DNA from: Curvibacter microcysteis
GTDB taxonomy: Bacteria; Pseudomonadota; Gammaproteobacteria; Burkholderiales; Burkholderiaceae_C
Reading direction: 5' to 3' (one strand)
NCBI RefSeq assembly: GCF_028649435.1
Contig: NZ_JAQSIN010000009.1
Length of the DNA: 64,000 bases
Position 1 is the first letter of the stretch; each line of letters starts with the position of its first letter. The notes under the pieces are model-generated. The model saw only the letters and a program-made list of their open reading frames with translations. It ran no database searches and was not told the origin of the DNA. Below are positions 24,167-33,091 of this stretch, piece after piece. The position numbers were made by a program, and so were the translations under genes.

Positions 24167-26037
24167 GGCGGCGTGATCTGATCGCTCCAGCGAGGCGAGG
24201 CCTCCTCGCTGGCGGCGCTGCCCCCCTGAGCGGCGGAGGGCACGCCCGGCAACTGCCCCGGTCCGAGCATTTGCAGGGCACGCCCCCCACCAGGGGTGGC
24301 CGCACTGCCTTGGCCCATCTGGGACAACAGGGCATCAAGCCGGTTGAGCAGTGCCTGCGCATCGCAGCCAGGGTAGAAGCCGGCCGTGCAACTCACATGC
24401 AAACGCAAACTGATGCCTGAGGGCAGGCGCTTGGAGTGCGCCAGCCCGCGCGCGATGATGAGCTGGGCCAAATCCTGCACCCCCTGGGGTTTGAACTCGC
24501 CCTCCACCAACAAGACAAAATCCCCATTGCCCAGGCGCGCCAGGGTGTCGCCACTGCGGCGCACCACCTGCGAAATGCAGTAGCTGGCATGCAGGGTGGC
24601 GGCTTCCAGCGCCTGCGGGCCAAAGGTCCGGAAGATGGCTTTGAGGTTGCTGATGCGGATGCGCATCACCCCGCCCAAACGGTGTTGCCGGTGCTGGCGC
24701 AAGATCAGGTGGTCCAGGCGCTCCAGCAAGACGCGTTCGCTGCACAGTCCGGTGAGCGCATCGATGCGGGTCAGGGCGCGGCGCCGCACCCATTGGTCAC
24801 GACGCTGCCGCCCCCTCAGAAACAAAGCCACCATCATCAAAGGGACCACGCCCAAGCCCGCCGATTGCGCAGCCAGTTGGGAGAATTGGGCCAAGGGGCC
24901 CAGTCCCAAGCCACGCATCCAAGGCAAGAGGCCGCTGATCACCAGCACCGCAAACCCAGCCAGGAGCCAACTGCCCACGCGTGGATCGCGCCGGGCAAAG
25001 CGCCAGCTGGCATAGGCGCCCAGCACCAGCACCAACAAGTCATAGACCCAGGCGGCTTGGCCCAGCAGATCAAGCCCCCACACGCCCAGCGCCAGGGCCA
25101 AGGCCCCCCCCAAAGCCGCCACCAACACCAGGGCGGCGCACCAGCGAGGCGGCAGCTCCTGACGGGTCAACTGCCCCAGGAACAACAGCACCAAGGCCAT
25201 CGCCAAGGTCGGCAAGGCCAGGACGGCATGCTGGCTCCAGAGCGGGTGGTCGGGCCACAGGTACTCGGCCGTCAAGCCCCACTGGGTGAGGAAGGAGCCC
25301 CCCAGGGCCAACACGCAGGCCGCAAAAAAGAGGGGCAAGGCATCGCGCCACAAAGCCGCCAAAACGACACAGATCAGGGCCACCAGCAAGATCGACCCCA
25401 GGTAGCCGCCCAGGGCCAGGTGCCAGAGGCGGCTGCTGTCGTCAAAGCGCTCGCGGCTCCAGAAGCGCCAGCCCAGGGCGGTGGGCTGGCGCCCCTCCAC
25501 GGCCAGGTACACCCGGCTTTGTCCTGGGTGCAGCGTCCAATCAAAAGCGGGATGCAGGTAGGCCATGGGCCAGCGGCTCACTGGCAGCTGCTGGCCGGCG
25601 GAAGCGCTCAGCCAGTGGGCATCGTCGCCCTGCCAGTACAGAGTGACCCGATCCAAACCCGGCTGCGGCAAGGTCAACACCACTTTGCGCGGCGCGTTGA
25701 CCTCCGGCAAATCCAGGGCCAGCCAGAGGACCTGGCCAGGCGCCAGCGGCAGGATGTCCCGGGCCGTGATCGGCATGCCCTCGCCGGCCAAAAAGCGCCC
25801 GCCCATGCGTGACAGAGGTGAAGCACCGCCCACATCGATCAGGCGCTGGCCCGGTGGCATCACGCCGCCCCAAGCCCCACCCGCCTGGGCCAGCGTCGCA
25901 TGGCCCCAGCCGGGCAAAAGCAGGCCCAGCAGCAAGCCCAGCCAAGCGCGCGCCAGGCGCCCACGGAGGGCGCCAAGCGCCCCTGCGAGTGTCATTTTCA
26001 GGGGTTTGGCCCCGACTTTTGAACAAAGCTCCCTCAT
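24115..26037 (-). CDS. 7TM protein with extracellular sensor and degenerate GGDEF domain
   Basis: A 640-residue membrane signalling protein. A signal-like N terminus is followed by a ~160-residue periplasmic sandwich resembling the 7TMR-DISM extracellular domain (LPLAPGQVLWLALDLP...RVTLYWQGDD...RVYLAVEG), seven membrane segments (~210-400), and a GGDEF-like domain opening at LTRIDALTGLCSERVLLERL. The active-site loop reads G503-N-G-D-F507 in place of GGDEF, while the inhibitory-site RxxD is kept (R494-S-G-D497, five residues before the loop). Diguanylate cyclase activity is therefore doubtful, and c-di-GMP binding is possible. A Gly/Ala/Pro-rich tail of ~60 residues ends inside metG. An ATG 14 codons later is an alternative start; neither has a clear ribosome site. 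Confidence 0.8.
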   Translation of the reverse strand: MRELCSKVGAKPLKMTLAGALGALRGRLARAWLGLLLGLLLPGWGHATLAQAGGAWGGVMPPGQRLIDVGGASPLSRMGGRFLAGEGMPITARDILPLAPGQVLWLALDLPEVNAPRKVVLTLPQPGLDRVTLYWQGDDAHWLSASAGQQLPVSRWPMAYLHPAFDWTLHPGQSRVYLAVEGRQPTALGWRFWSRERFDDSSRLWHLALGGYLGSILLVALICVVLAALWRDALPLFFAACVLALGGSFLTQWGLTAEYLWPDHPLWSQHAVLALPTLAMALVLLFLGQLTRQELPPRWCAALVLVAALGGALALALGVWGLDLLGQAAWVYDLLVLVLGAYASWRFARRDPRVGSWLLAGFAVLVISGLLPWMRGLGLGPLAQFSQLAAQSAGLGVVPLMMVALFLRGRQRRDQWVRRRALTRIDALTGLCSERVLLERLDHLILRQHRQHRLGGVMRIRISNLKAIFRTFGPQALEAATLHASYCISQVVRRSGDTLARLGNGDFVLLVEGEFKPQGVQDLAQLIIARGLAHSKRLPSGISLRLHVSCTAGFYPGCDAQALLNRLDALLSQMGQGSAATPGGGRALQMLGPGQLPGVPSAAQGGSAASEEASPRWSDQITPPQRTRMPGNAPGPGLST

Positions 26038-26132
26038 AGAGCGTGGACTCTAACCATTTTGTGGGCGCTGCAACATCCCGCAAAAGGATGAACACTGGAC
26101 GGCCTGTGCGCTGCGGGCCAGAATCGCCAACC

Positions 26133-27785
26133 ATGTCAAATGCCTGGACCCTGGCCCGCTTCCACCCCCGCCTGCTGGACAGCTGCCGAGGCTACAACCG
26201 CCAGCGACTCTGGAAGGACGCTGGCGCCGGCGTGACGGTCGGCATCGTGGCCCTGCCCCTGGCCATGGCCTTTGCGATCGCCTCGGGCATGAAGCCCGAG
26301 GCCGGGCTCTGGACGGCCATCATTGCGGGCTTTTTGATCTCCTTGCTGGGCGGCTCCAGTGTTCAGATTGGCGGGCCTGCGGGGGCCTTCATCGTGGTGG
26401 TCTACAGCATCATCGAGCGCTACGGGCTGCCGAATCTCTTGATCGCCACCGCCCTGGCCGGCGTGTTGCTGTTTGCCATGGGTTTGCTGCGCCTGGGCAC
26501 CCTGGTGCGCTACGTGCCGGTCACGATTGTGGTGGGCTTCACCAATGGGATCGCGGTGCTGATTGCCCTGTCCCAGGTCAAAGACCTGCTGGGCCTGCAA
26601 GTGCCGCACATGCCGGCCGACTTTTTCTCCCAGCTGCAGACCTTGTGGCAACACCGGCACAGCTTCAATGCCGCGGCCTTGGGGCTGGGCCTGAGCTGCG
26701 TGGTCGGGTTGTTTGTCTGGCCCTGGCTGTGGGGGCGGCCGCACCGCTTCCAGCAAGCCCTTGATGTGCCCGGCATGCGGCGCGCCATGCGCACGGCCGC
26801 GCGGCTGCCTGGCCCCGTGGTCGCCCTGGTCACGCTGACGTTGCTGGCCTGGATGCTGGATCTGCCGGTGGACACCATTGGCAGCCGCTTTGGCGACATC
26901 CCCAGCGGGCTGCCCCAATGGGCCTGGCCCGACCTGTCCTGGGACAGCGCCAAGCACCTGCTCAATCCCACCTTGACCATCGCCCTGCTGGGGGCTGTTG
27001 AGTCCCTGCTGTGCGCGCGGGTGGCGGACCAGATCGGCGACCAAGCCCGGCACGACCCCAACCAAGAATTGATGGCCCAAGGCATTGCCAACCTGGTCAG
27101 CCCCTTCTTCGGCGGCATGCCGGCGACGGGGACCATTGCGCGCACCGTGACCAACATCCGCTCGGGCGCCACGTCCCCCGTGTCGGGCCTGGTGCACGCG
27201 CTGGTGCTGGCGGTGATCGTCCTGCTGGCGGCGCCCCTGGCCCTGCGCATTCCCTTGCCTGTGCTGTCGGGCATCTTGCTGTTTGTGGCCTGGAACATGG
27301 GCGAGTGGCATGAATTCGTGCAGCTGCGGCACTACTCCGGCCACTACCGCCTGGTCATGCTGGGCACTTTTTTCCTGACCGTGGTGTTTGACCTGACGGT
27401 GGCCATTGAGGTGGGATTGGTGCTGGCCTGCGCGCTGTTCATCCGCCGCATGAGTTCGCTGTTCACGGTGGCGCCGGTCAGCGAGGGCCTCCCTGCCCAG
27501 GAGCGCCATTACCGCCTGCATGGGGCCCTGTTCTTTGGGGCCGTGGACCGCATCGACGGGCTGCTGTCCGACGTGGAAAACAGCCCCGCCGGGCTGACCG
27601 TGGTGCTCGATGCGCAGTACCTGGTCGCCCTGGACACGACGGGCCTGGACGCCCTGCGCCAGTTGCACCGGGTGATCCGACAACGCGGCGGTCGACTGCG
27701 CCTGGAACAGCTGCAGCCCCAACCCCAGGGCTTGGTACAACGCTCGGGTTTTGCCGCCGAACTGGCGCTCGACGGAGGGCCTTGA
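26133..27785 (+). CDS. SulP-family anion transporter with STAS domain
   Basis: A 550-residue SulP/SLC26-type carrier. The start at 26133 (MSNAWTLARFHPRLLDSCRGYNRQ) fits the family. The signature region DAGAGVTVGIVALPLAMAFAIASG is followed by GGSSVQIGGPAGAFIVVVYSII, and about 10-14 membrane segments run to ~residue 435. A short cytoplasmic STAS domain follows (ALFFGAVDRIDGLL...TVVLDAQYLVALDTTGLDALRQL). Candidates for transport are sulfate, bicarbonate or dicarboxylate. It is divergent from the 7TM-GGDEF gene. Confidence 0.92.
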   Translation: MSNAWTLARFHPRLLDSCRGYNRQRLWKDAGAGVTVGIVALPLAMAFAIASGMKPEAGLWTAIIAGFLISLLGGSSVQIGGPAGAFIVVVYSIIERYGLPNLLIATALAGVLLFAMGLLRLGTLVRYVPVTIVVGFTNGIAVLIALSQVKDLLGLQVPHMPADFFSQLQTLWQHRHSFNAAALGLGLSCVVGLFVWPWLWGRPHRFQQALDVPGMRRAMRTAARLPGPVVALVTLTLLAWMLDLPVDTIGSRFGDIPSGLPQWAWPDLSWDSAKHLLNPTLTIALLGAVESLLCARVADQIGDQARHDPNQELMAQGIANLVSPFFGGMPATGTIARTVTNIRSGATSPVSGLVHALVLAVIVLLAAPLALRIPLPVLSGILLFVAWNMGEWHEFVQLRHYSGHYRLVMLGTFFLTVVFDLTVAIEVGLVLACALFIRRMSSLFTVAPVSEGLPAQERHYRLHGALFFGAVDRIDGLLSDVENSPAGLTVVLDAQYLVALDTTGLDALRQLHRVIRQRGGRLRLEQLQPQPQGLVQRSGFAAELALDGGP

Positions 27786-27834
27786 AAGGGCGTCGGGCCA
27801 AGCCCGCTAAAATCGCGCCCAAAGGATTCCTGTC

Positions 27835-28041
27835 ATGTCGATCTTCGCCCGTCCCCACTACACCTCTGAAGCCACTCAGTTCATCGATCAGCTCAAGGCC
27901 AGCAAGCCTGAGCTGGAGCGCCAACAAGTGGCTGGCCGCGCCCTGCTGTGGGACCGCGACCAAGACCGTGACGCCCAGGCCGCCTTCGACCAGGCCCGTG
28001 TGTCCCAAAAACCCTACGTGTACCAAACCAGCGGCCAATGA
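27835..28041 (+). CDS. DUF3460 family small protein
   Basis: A 68-residue protein (MSIFARPHYTSEATQFIDQLKASKPELE then RALLWDRDQDRDAQAAFDQARVSQKPYVYQ) matching the DUF3460 family, which is common next to scpA in Burkholderiales. A good ribosome site (AAAGGA) precedes the ATG. No membrane segment or catalytic motif is visible. It ends 51 bases before scpA on the same strand. Function unknown. Confidence 0.88.
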   Translation: MSIFARPHYTSEATQFIDQLKASKPELERQQVAGRALLWDRDQDRDAQAAFDQARVSQKPYVYQTSGQ

Positions 28042-28092
28042 GCCCCCGGCGGTGCCACCGCCTGCTGCGGCGCACCCCCACACCCCAAACCC

Positions 28093-28962
28093 ATGAGCGC
28101 CCACACCACCGCCTCGCAGGCGGTGCTGCCGCCGGCCCCTGAAGGCGCCAGCACCGACGCCGTGATGCCCCAGGTGGTGGATCACGTTGCGGTCGCTCGC
28201 CTGTATGGCGAGCCGCTGTTCGCGATGCCCAGCGACCTGTACATCCCGCCGGATGCGCTGGAGGTGTTTCTGGAGGCCTTTGAAGGCCCGCTGGACTTGC
28301 TGCTCTACCTGATCCGCAAGCAGAACTTCAACATCCTCGACATCCCCATGGCCGGGGTGACGCGCCAATACCTGGTGTATGTGGACGAGATCCGCAACCA
28401 CAACCTGGAGCTGGCCGCCGAGTACCTGCTCATGGCCGCCATGCTGATCGAGATCAAGTCGCGCATGCTGCTGCCCCCGAAACCGGTGCCCGAGGGCGAG
28501 GAGCCTGAAGACCCGCGCGCCGAGCTGGTGCGACGCTTGCTTGAATACGAGCAGATGAAGCTGGCGGGGGCCCGACTCAACGCCATGCCTCATTTCGGTC
28601 GCGACTTTCTGCGCGCCCAGGTCTACATCGAGCAAAGCCTGCAGCCGCGCTTTCCTGAGGTGCATGTGGTGGAGCTGCAAGAGGCCTGGCGCGACATCCT
28701 CAAGCGCGCCAAGCTGGTCCAGCACCACCGCATCACCCGCGAAGAATTGAGCGTGCGCGAATACATGAGCAAGGTGCTGCGCGCGCTGCAAGGGCGGCGC
28801 TTTGTCGAGTTCGAAGAGCTTTTTGAGCCTGAAAAAGGCTCGACCGTGCTCGTGGTGACCTTCATTGCGCTGCTGGAACTGGCCAAAGAAACCCTGATCG
28901 AAATCACCCAGGCCGAGGCCTTTGCCCCCATTTACGTGCGCCTGGCCTACACGCCCGCCTGA
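28093..28962 (+). CDS. scpA: Segregation and condensation protein A
   Basis: A 289-residue kleisin of the SMC-ScpAB condensin. The core block FEGPLDLLLYLIRKQNFNILDIPMAGVT is the family signature, followed by YLLMAAMLIEIKSRMLLP and a C-terminal winged helix (ETLIEITQAEAFAPIYVRL). The N-terminal ~55 residues are a variable leader, typical for betaproteobacterial ScpA. No scpB is in the window. Confidence 0.95.
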   Translation: MSAHTTASQAVLPPAPEGASTDAVMPQVVDHVAVARLYGEPLFAMPSDLYIPPDALEVFLEAFEGPLDLLLYLIRKQNFNILDIPMAGVTRQYLVYVDEIRNHNLELAAEYLLMAAMLIEIKSRMLLPPKPVPEGEEPEDPRAELVRRLLEYEQMKLAGARLNAMPHFGRDFLRAQVYIEQSLQPRFPEVHVVELQEAWRDILKRAKLVQHHRITREELSVREYMSKVLRALQGRRFVEFEELFEPEKGSTVLVVTFIALLELAKETLIEITQAEAFAPIYVRLAYTPA

Positions 28963-29036
28963 GAGGCGCGCTGGGGCCCCTGGTGCTTTGAGCGCCCGGC
29001 CTGCCTGGTGAGTCCTGTTTTTCTGAAAGTCCCCGC

Positions 29037-29675
29037 ATGACCTACAGCGTCAAAGAAATTTTCTACACCCTGCAAGGCGAAGGCGGCCAGGCTGGCAGCC
29101 CCGCGGTGTTCTGCCGTTTCAGCGGATGCAACCTCTGGAGCGGCCGCGAAGAAGACCGTGCCAGCGCCGTGTGCCGTTTCTGCGACACCGACTTCGTGGG
29201 CACCGACGGCACGCTGGGCGGCAAATACGCGCAAGCCGAGGCCCTGGCCGCGCAGATCGAGGCCCAATGGCCCGCCGGCGACACCCGCCACCGCCTGACC
29301 GTGCTGACCGGGGGAGAGCCCTTGCTGCAGGTCGACGCCGCCCTGATCGACGCGCTGCACGCGCGCGGCTTTCGCATCGCGGTCGAAACCAATGGCAGCG
29401 TACTCGCCCCGCCCGGCATCGACTGGCTGTGCGTCAGCCCCAAGGCCGGCGCGCCCTGGGTGCAGCAAAGCGGACAAGAGCTGAAGCTGGTCTGGCCCCA
29501 GGTCGGCCTGGACCTGGACACGCTGGAGCGCACCGGCACCTTCGACCACCGCTTTCTGCAGCCCATGGACAGCCCGGCCCAGGCCCAACACATCGCCCAG
29601 TGCATTGAACTGTGCCTGCAGCGCCCCACCTGGCGCCTGAGCCTGCAAACCCACAAGCTCACCGGCATCCGCTGA
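29037..29675 (+). CDS. queE: 7-carboxy-7-deazaguanine synthase
   Basis: A 212-residue radical SAM enzyme of queuosine synthesis that turns 6-carboxytetrahydropterin into CDG. The cluster cysteines lie in SGCNLWSGREED...CRFCDTDF, the long-loop variant of the motif used by this QueE subgroup. LTGGEPLLQVD is the SAM-binding GGE block and VETNGS the metal/substrate loop. It is followed 22 bases later by queD, the preceding pathway step. Confidence 0.95.
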   Translation: MTYSVKEIFYTLQGEGGQAGSPAVFCRFSGCNLWSGREEDRASAVCRFCDTDFVGTDGTLGGKYAQAEALAAQIEAQWPAGDTRHRLTVLTGGEPLLQVDAALIDALHARGFRIAVETNGSVLAPPGIDWLCVSPKAGAPWVQQSGQELKLVWPQVGLDLDTLERTGTFDHRFLQPMDSPAQAQHIAQCIELCLQRPTWRLSLQTHKLTGIR

Positions 29676-29697
29676 GCCCGAACCTCGACACCGCCCC

Positions 29698-30084
29698 ATG
29701 TCCCAAGCCCTTTACACCGTCAGCCAGCGCTTCTTTTTCGATGCCGCCCACACCCTGCAACGCGACATCGAAGCCGAAGGCAGCCGCCGCATCCATGGCC
29801 ACACTTACCACGCCGAGGTGTCGGTGCAAGGCCCCTTGAACCCGGACAGCGGCATGGTGATCGACCTCGGCCACCTGCGCGTGCACCTGGCCGGCGTGCG
29901 CGAACAGCTCGACCACCACCTGCTCGACGAGGTGCCCGGCCTGGGCAAGCCCACGCTGGAGAACCTGTGTGCCTTCATCGCCCGGGCCCTGTCGGGCATG
30001 AACCCGCCGCCCAGCCGGGTGCGGGTCTGGCGCGAAGCACTGGGCGACAGCTGCGTGCTGGACCTGCCAGGCCGCAGCGCCTGA
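29698..30084 (+). CDS. queD: 6-carboxytetrahydropterin synthase
   Basis: A 128-residue PTPS-family enzyme. Zinc histidines are visible in FFFDAAHTL and RIHGHTYHAEV. DSGMVIDLGHLR and LDHHLLDEVPGLGKPTLENL are the other family blocks. It makes the substrate for QueE from dihydroneopterin triphosphate. Co-directional with queE and probably one transcript. It converges on the pabBC fusion gene. Confidence 0.95.
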   Translation: MSQALYTVSQRFFFDAAHTLQRDIEAEGSRRIHGHTYHAEVSVQGPLNPDSGMVIDLGHLRVHLAGVREQLDHHLLDEVPGLGKPTLENLCAFIARALSGMNPPPSRVRVWREALGDSCVLDLPGRSA

Positions 30085-30107
30085 GCGCCCGGCCAGGCTG
30101 CGCGGCC

Positions 30108-31907
30108 TCAGTCCGCCGCCGGCGCAGGCGCCCAACGGGCCGGAATCAAGCCCCGCAGGCTGTTCACAAAAGCCAGCGCCTCCACACGCGGCAAATCCTC
30201 CCGGCGCAGCACCGCCTCGCGGAGCCAGCCCTCGCTGAGCGCCACCTCCCGCCCCACACCGTCGAGCAAACCGCAATGCAACGGCGGCGTGAACCAGTGC
30301 CCCGCCAGCAGGAAGGCCACGTTGCCCCGGGTGCACTCGGTCAGCTCGCCTTGCGGGTTCCACAGCAAGGTGTCATAGACCCCAGGCGTCTTCGAGGCGT
30401 GCGCCTCGTAGTGGGCCCGGCGCGTGGTTTTGAAGCGGGTGAATTCGCTGTGCGCCTCATCAAAAGGGCGTGCGTCGAGTTCCAGCAGCACCGACGCCGG
30501 CGAATCCTCCAGGGCAAAGGCTTCGGCATGGGCCAGGCCTTGGGCATCCAGCAGCAAGCGCAAACGCCAGCGCCCCTGGGGGTGACGCTGCACTTGCTGG
30601 GCCAGCACTTTCTGCACATGGACTTCGTCCCAGTGCACGTTGAAGTGCGCCGCGGCCCGTGCCAGTCGCGCCAAGTGGCGCTGGCCGTTGCACAGCGCGC
30701 CATCCTGCAGGCGCAGGGTCTCCAGCAAGGAAAACGGCAGGCTGGCACGGCGTAAAAAGGCTTGTTTGTGCTGCCATTCCTGCCACTCACCCTGGGCATG
30801 GGCGCCCGAGGTGATGCCGCTGCCAATGCCGCAGCGGGCCTGGCCATCGGGCAGGAGGCCCACCGTGCGGATGGGCACGTTGAAGGTCGCCGCGCCGCCC
30901 GGGCGCAAGACACCCATGGCGCCGCAGTAAACGCCACGCGGCTCGGGCTCCAGGGCCTGGATGGCCTTCATGGCCTGCACCTTGGGTGCCCCGGTGACCG
31001 AGCCACACGGAAACAGCGCCCCAAACACCTCGGCCAAGGTGCAGCCCTCGCGGGTCCGGGCTTGAACGTCCGAGGTCATCTGCCACACCGAGGGCAGGGC
31101 CTGGGTGCGAAACAGCTGCGGCACGCTGACACCATGGGGCTGGGCAATGCGGGACAGGTCATTGCGCAGCAGGTCCACGATCATCACGTTTTCGGCCTGC
31201 TCCTTGGCGCTGGCGCGCAGGGCTTGCTCGCGCAGCGCGTCCTCGGCCGCGTCGCGGCCGCGCGGCGCCGTGCCCTTCATGGGCCGGGTCAGCAAGACGC
31301 CCTCCCGCCAGTCAAAAAACAGCTCGGGGGAGACCGACAGCCACTGCTCCTCGCCCGTGTTGATCCAGGCGGCATAGCCCCCAGGCTGGGCGCGCTGCAG
31401 GGCGTCGAACAGGGCGCGACCCGCTTCGGCCACCGTCACCTGCAGTTGCGGATCCGGCTGCGCCAGCTGGCCATGGCAGGTGGCCGTGAAATTGACCTGG
31501 TAGCACTCCCCGTCCGCAATGCGCCGGTGCAAATCGGCCAGGGCCTGGTCAAAGCGTGCCCGGTCCAGCAGAGGGCCCCAATCGACCTGGGCAGGCAGGG
31601 CCTCCCCCTGATCGGGCGCGGGCCAAGCCTGGGGACGATCGAACACGGCAAACCAGGCCAGCGGTCCGTCGGCCGCGTGCGTGGGCAGCGCGGCATCAAA
31701 AGCAGGCGCGGCTTCGTAGCGCACAAAGCCCAGGCACCAGTGGCCGGCTTCAGCGGCGGCCTGGGCGGCACTCAGCACCGCGCCCACCTGGGCCAGGCTG
31801 CTCGCTTGCAGCACCTGCAAAGGGTCGCTGAAAGCGTGGCGCCAGCGCGGGCCTTCGGGCTGGCGGGGGTCGGCAAAGTCCAGCAGGACCTGGACACGCG
31901 AACTCAT
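30108..31907 (-). CDS. pabB: Fused aminodeoxychorismate synthase component I / aminodeoxychorismate lyase
   Basis: A 599-residue fusion. Residues ~1-340 are the chorismate-binding PabB part (YQVNFT; LTRPMKGTAPRG; ENVMIVDLLRNDLSRIA; FPCGSVTGAPKVQAM). Residues ~360-599 are a PLP-dependent PabC-like domain (LLETLRLQDGAL, then the C-terminal TECTRGNVAFLLAGHWFTPP). Together with a separate glutamine amidotransferase PabA it would give p-aminobenzoate for folate. GAGGGG lies before the ATG. Such fusions are common in Burkholderiales. It is divergent from panC across ~276 bases that hold no other gene. Confidence 0.93.
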   Translation of the reverse strand: MSSRVQVLLDFADPRQPEGPRWRHAFSDPLQVLQASSLAQVGAVLSAAQAAAEAGHWCLGFVRYEAAPAFDAALPTHAADGPLAWFAVFDRPQAWPAPDQGEALPAQVDWGPLLDRARFDQALADLHRRIADGECYQVNFTATCHGQLAQPDPQLQVTVAEAGRALFDALQRAQPGGYAAWINTGEEQWLSVSPELFFDWREGVLLTRPMKGTAPRGRDAAEDALREQALRASAKEQAENVMIVDLLRNDLSRIAQPHGVSVPQLFRTQALPSVWQMTSDVQARTREGCTLAEVFGALFPCGSVTGAPKVQAMKAIQALEPEPRGVYCGAMGVLRPGGAATFNVPIRTVGLLPDGQARCGIGSGITSGAHAQGEWQEWQHKQAFLRRASLPFSLLETLRLQDGALCNGQRHLARLARAAAHFNVHWDEVHVQKVLAQQVQRHPQGRWRLRLLLDAQGLAHAEAFALEDSPASVLLELDARPFDEAHSEFTRFKTTRRAHYEAHASKTPGVYDTLLWNPQGELTECTRGNVAFLLAGHWFTPPLHCGLLDGVGREVALSEGWLREAVLRREDLPRVEALAFVNSLRGLIPARWAPAPAAD

Positions 31908-32171
31908 GCGAGCCCCTCACAGGCTGCAAGCTTGGGGGTCTCATGACCCGTGGGGACCGGGCAGCGCGGAGCCTGGCTCCCTCGCAAAAACGCAGTGAAA
32001 TAACTCATGGGCGCGAAGCATAGCCGTTGCCCCAGGTCTTGGAGACCAAGGCGCCTCAAACCCCTGCCAAGCTGGGCCTGGCAGCCATCGCCCCAACGAC
32101 TTCCACGGGGGGCCACGAAGCGCCTGCAAAACCCCTTACACTGCCGCCCCAAATGGTGCACCGCACCACAC

Positions 32172-32177
32172 AAGGAG
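32172..32177 (+). promoter_or_regulatory. Ribosome binding site selecting a TTG start for panC
   Basis: AAGGAG sits six bases before TTG at 32184. No ATG or GTG in frame is closer to the conserved KIVHSVADLR opening, so this site decides the start. Confidence 0.75.
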
Positions 32178-32183
32178 ACTCTC

Positions 32184-33032
32184 TTGAAGATCGTTCACAG
32201 CGTGGCCGACCTGCGCCAAGCCCTGGCGACCACCCGACGCCCCGCCTTCGTCCCCACCATGGGCAACCTGCATGACGGCCACCTGGCTCTGGTGCGCCAG
32301 GCCCAACCCTTGGGCGACTTGACCGTGGCGAGCATCTTCGTCAACCGCCTGCAGTTTCTGCCGCACGAGGACTTTGACAGCTACCCCCGCACCTGGGAGG
32401 CCGACTGCGCCAAGCTCGAATCCGCCGGTTGCGACCTGCTGTTCGCACCCCGTGAAACCGACCTCTACCCGGAACCCCAAACCTTCAAGGTCCAGCCCGA
32501 CCCGGCCCTGGCCGACTTGCTGGAGGGCGAGTTCCGCCCTGGCTTTTTCACAGGCGTGTGCACGGTGGTGATGAAGCTGTTCAGCGCCGTGTTCGCGGGC
32601 CGGCCTGAGGGCGTGGCCCTGTTTGGTAAGAAAGACTACCAACAGTGGAGGGTGCTGCGCCGCATGGTGGAGCAGTTTGCGCTGCCCATCACGGTGGTGG
32701 CTGGTGAAACCAGTCGAGCCCCGGACGGCCTCGCCCTGAGCTCACGCAATGGCTACCTCAGCGAGGCTGAGCGTGCCGAGGCCGTGCAGCTGTCGCTGGC
32801 CCTGCGCAGCCTGGCACGCGAGGCCGTGGCCTTGGCCCATGCCCTGCCGCAACAGCGCGAAGCCCTGGAAGCGCGGGCACTGGCCGACCTGCGCGCCCGA
32901 GGCTGGCAGCCGGACTACCTGACCGTGCGCCGACGCCAAGATCTGCAAGCCCCCGGAGCCGGTGATGACTTGGTGGTGCTGGGCGCGGCCCGACTGGGCA
33001 GCACCCGCTTGATCGACAACCTGGAAATTTGA
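32184..33032 (+). CDS. panC: Pantoate--beta-alanine ligase
   Basis: A 282-residue enzyme starting with TTG. It joins pantoate and beta-alanine using ATP in pantothenate synthesis. The HxGH nucleotide motif is at residues 30-33 (TMGNLHDGHLALV); VASIFVNRLQF, the GVCTVVMKLF segment, FGKKDYQQW and SSRNGYLS are the other family blocks. Full length for the family. No panB or panD is nearby. Confidence 0.95.
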   Translation: MKIVHSVADLRQALATTRRPAFVPTMGNLHDGHLALVRQAQPLGDLTVASIFVNRLQFLPHEDFDSYPRTWEADCAKLESAGCDLLFAPRETDLYPEPQTFKVQPDPALADLLEGEFRPGFFTGVCTVVMKLFSAVFAGRPEGVALFGKKDYQQWRVLRRMVEQFALPITVVAGETSRAPDGLALSSRNGYLSEAERAEAVQLSLALRSLAREAVALAHALPQQREALEARALADLRARGWQPDYLTVRRRQDLQAPGAGDDLVVLGAARLGSTRLIDNLEI

Positions 33033-33091
33033 AGCTGCCCGCCCGCCGGGCCAGGCTGGGAGGCGGTCAGGACGGTGTCAGCCCCCCAGGC

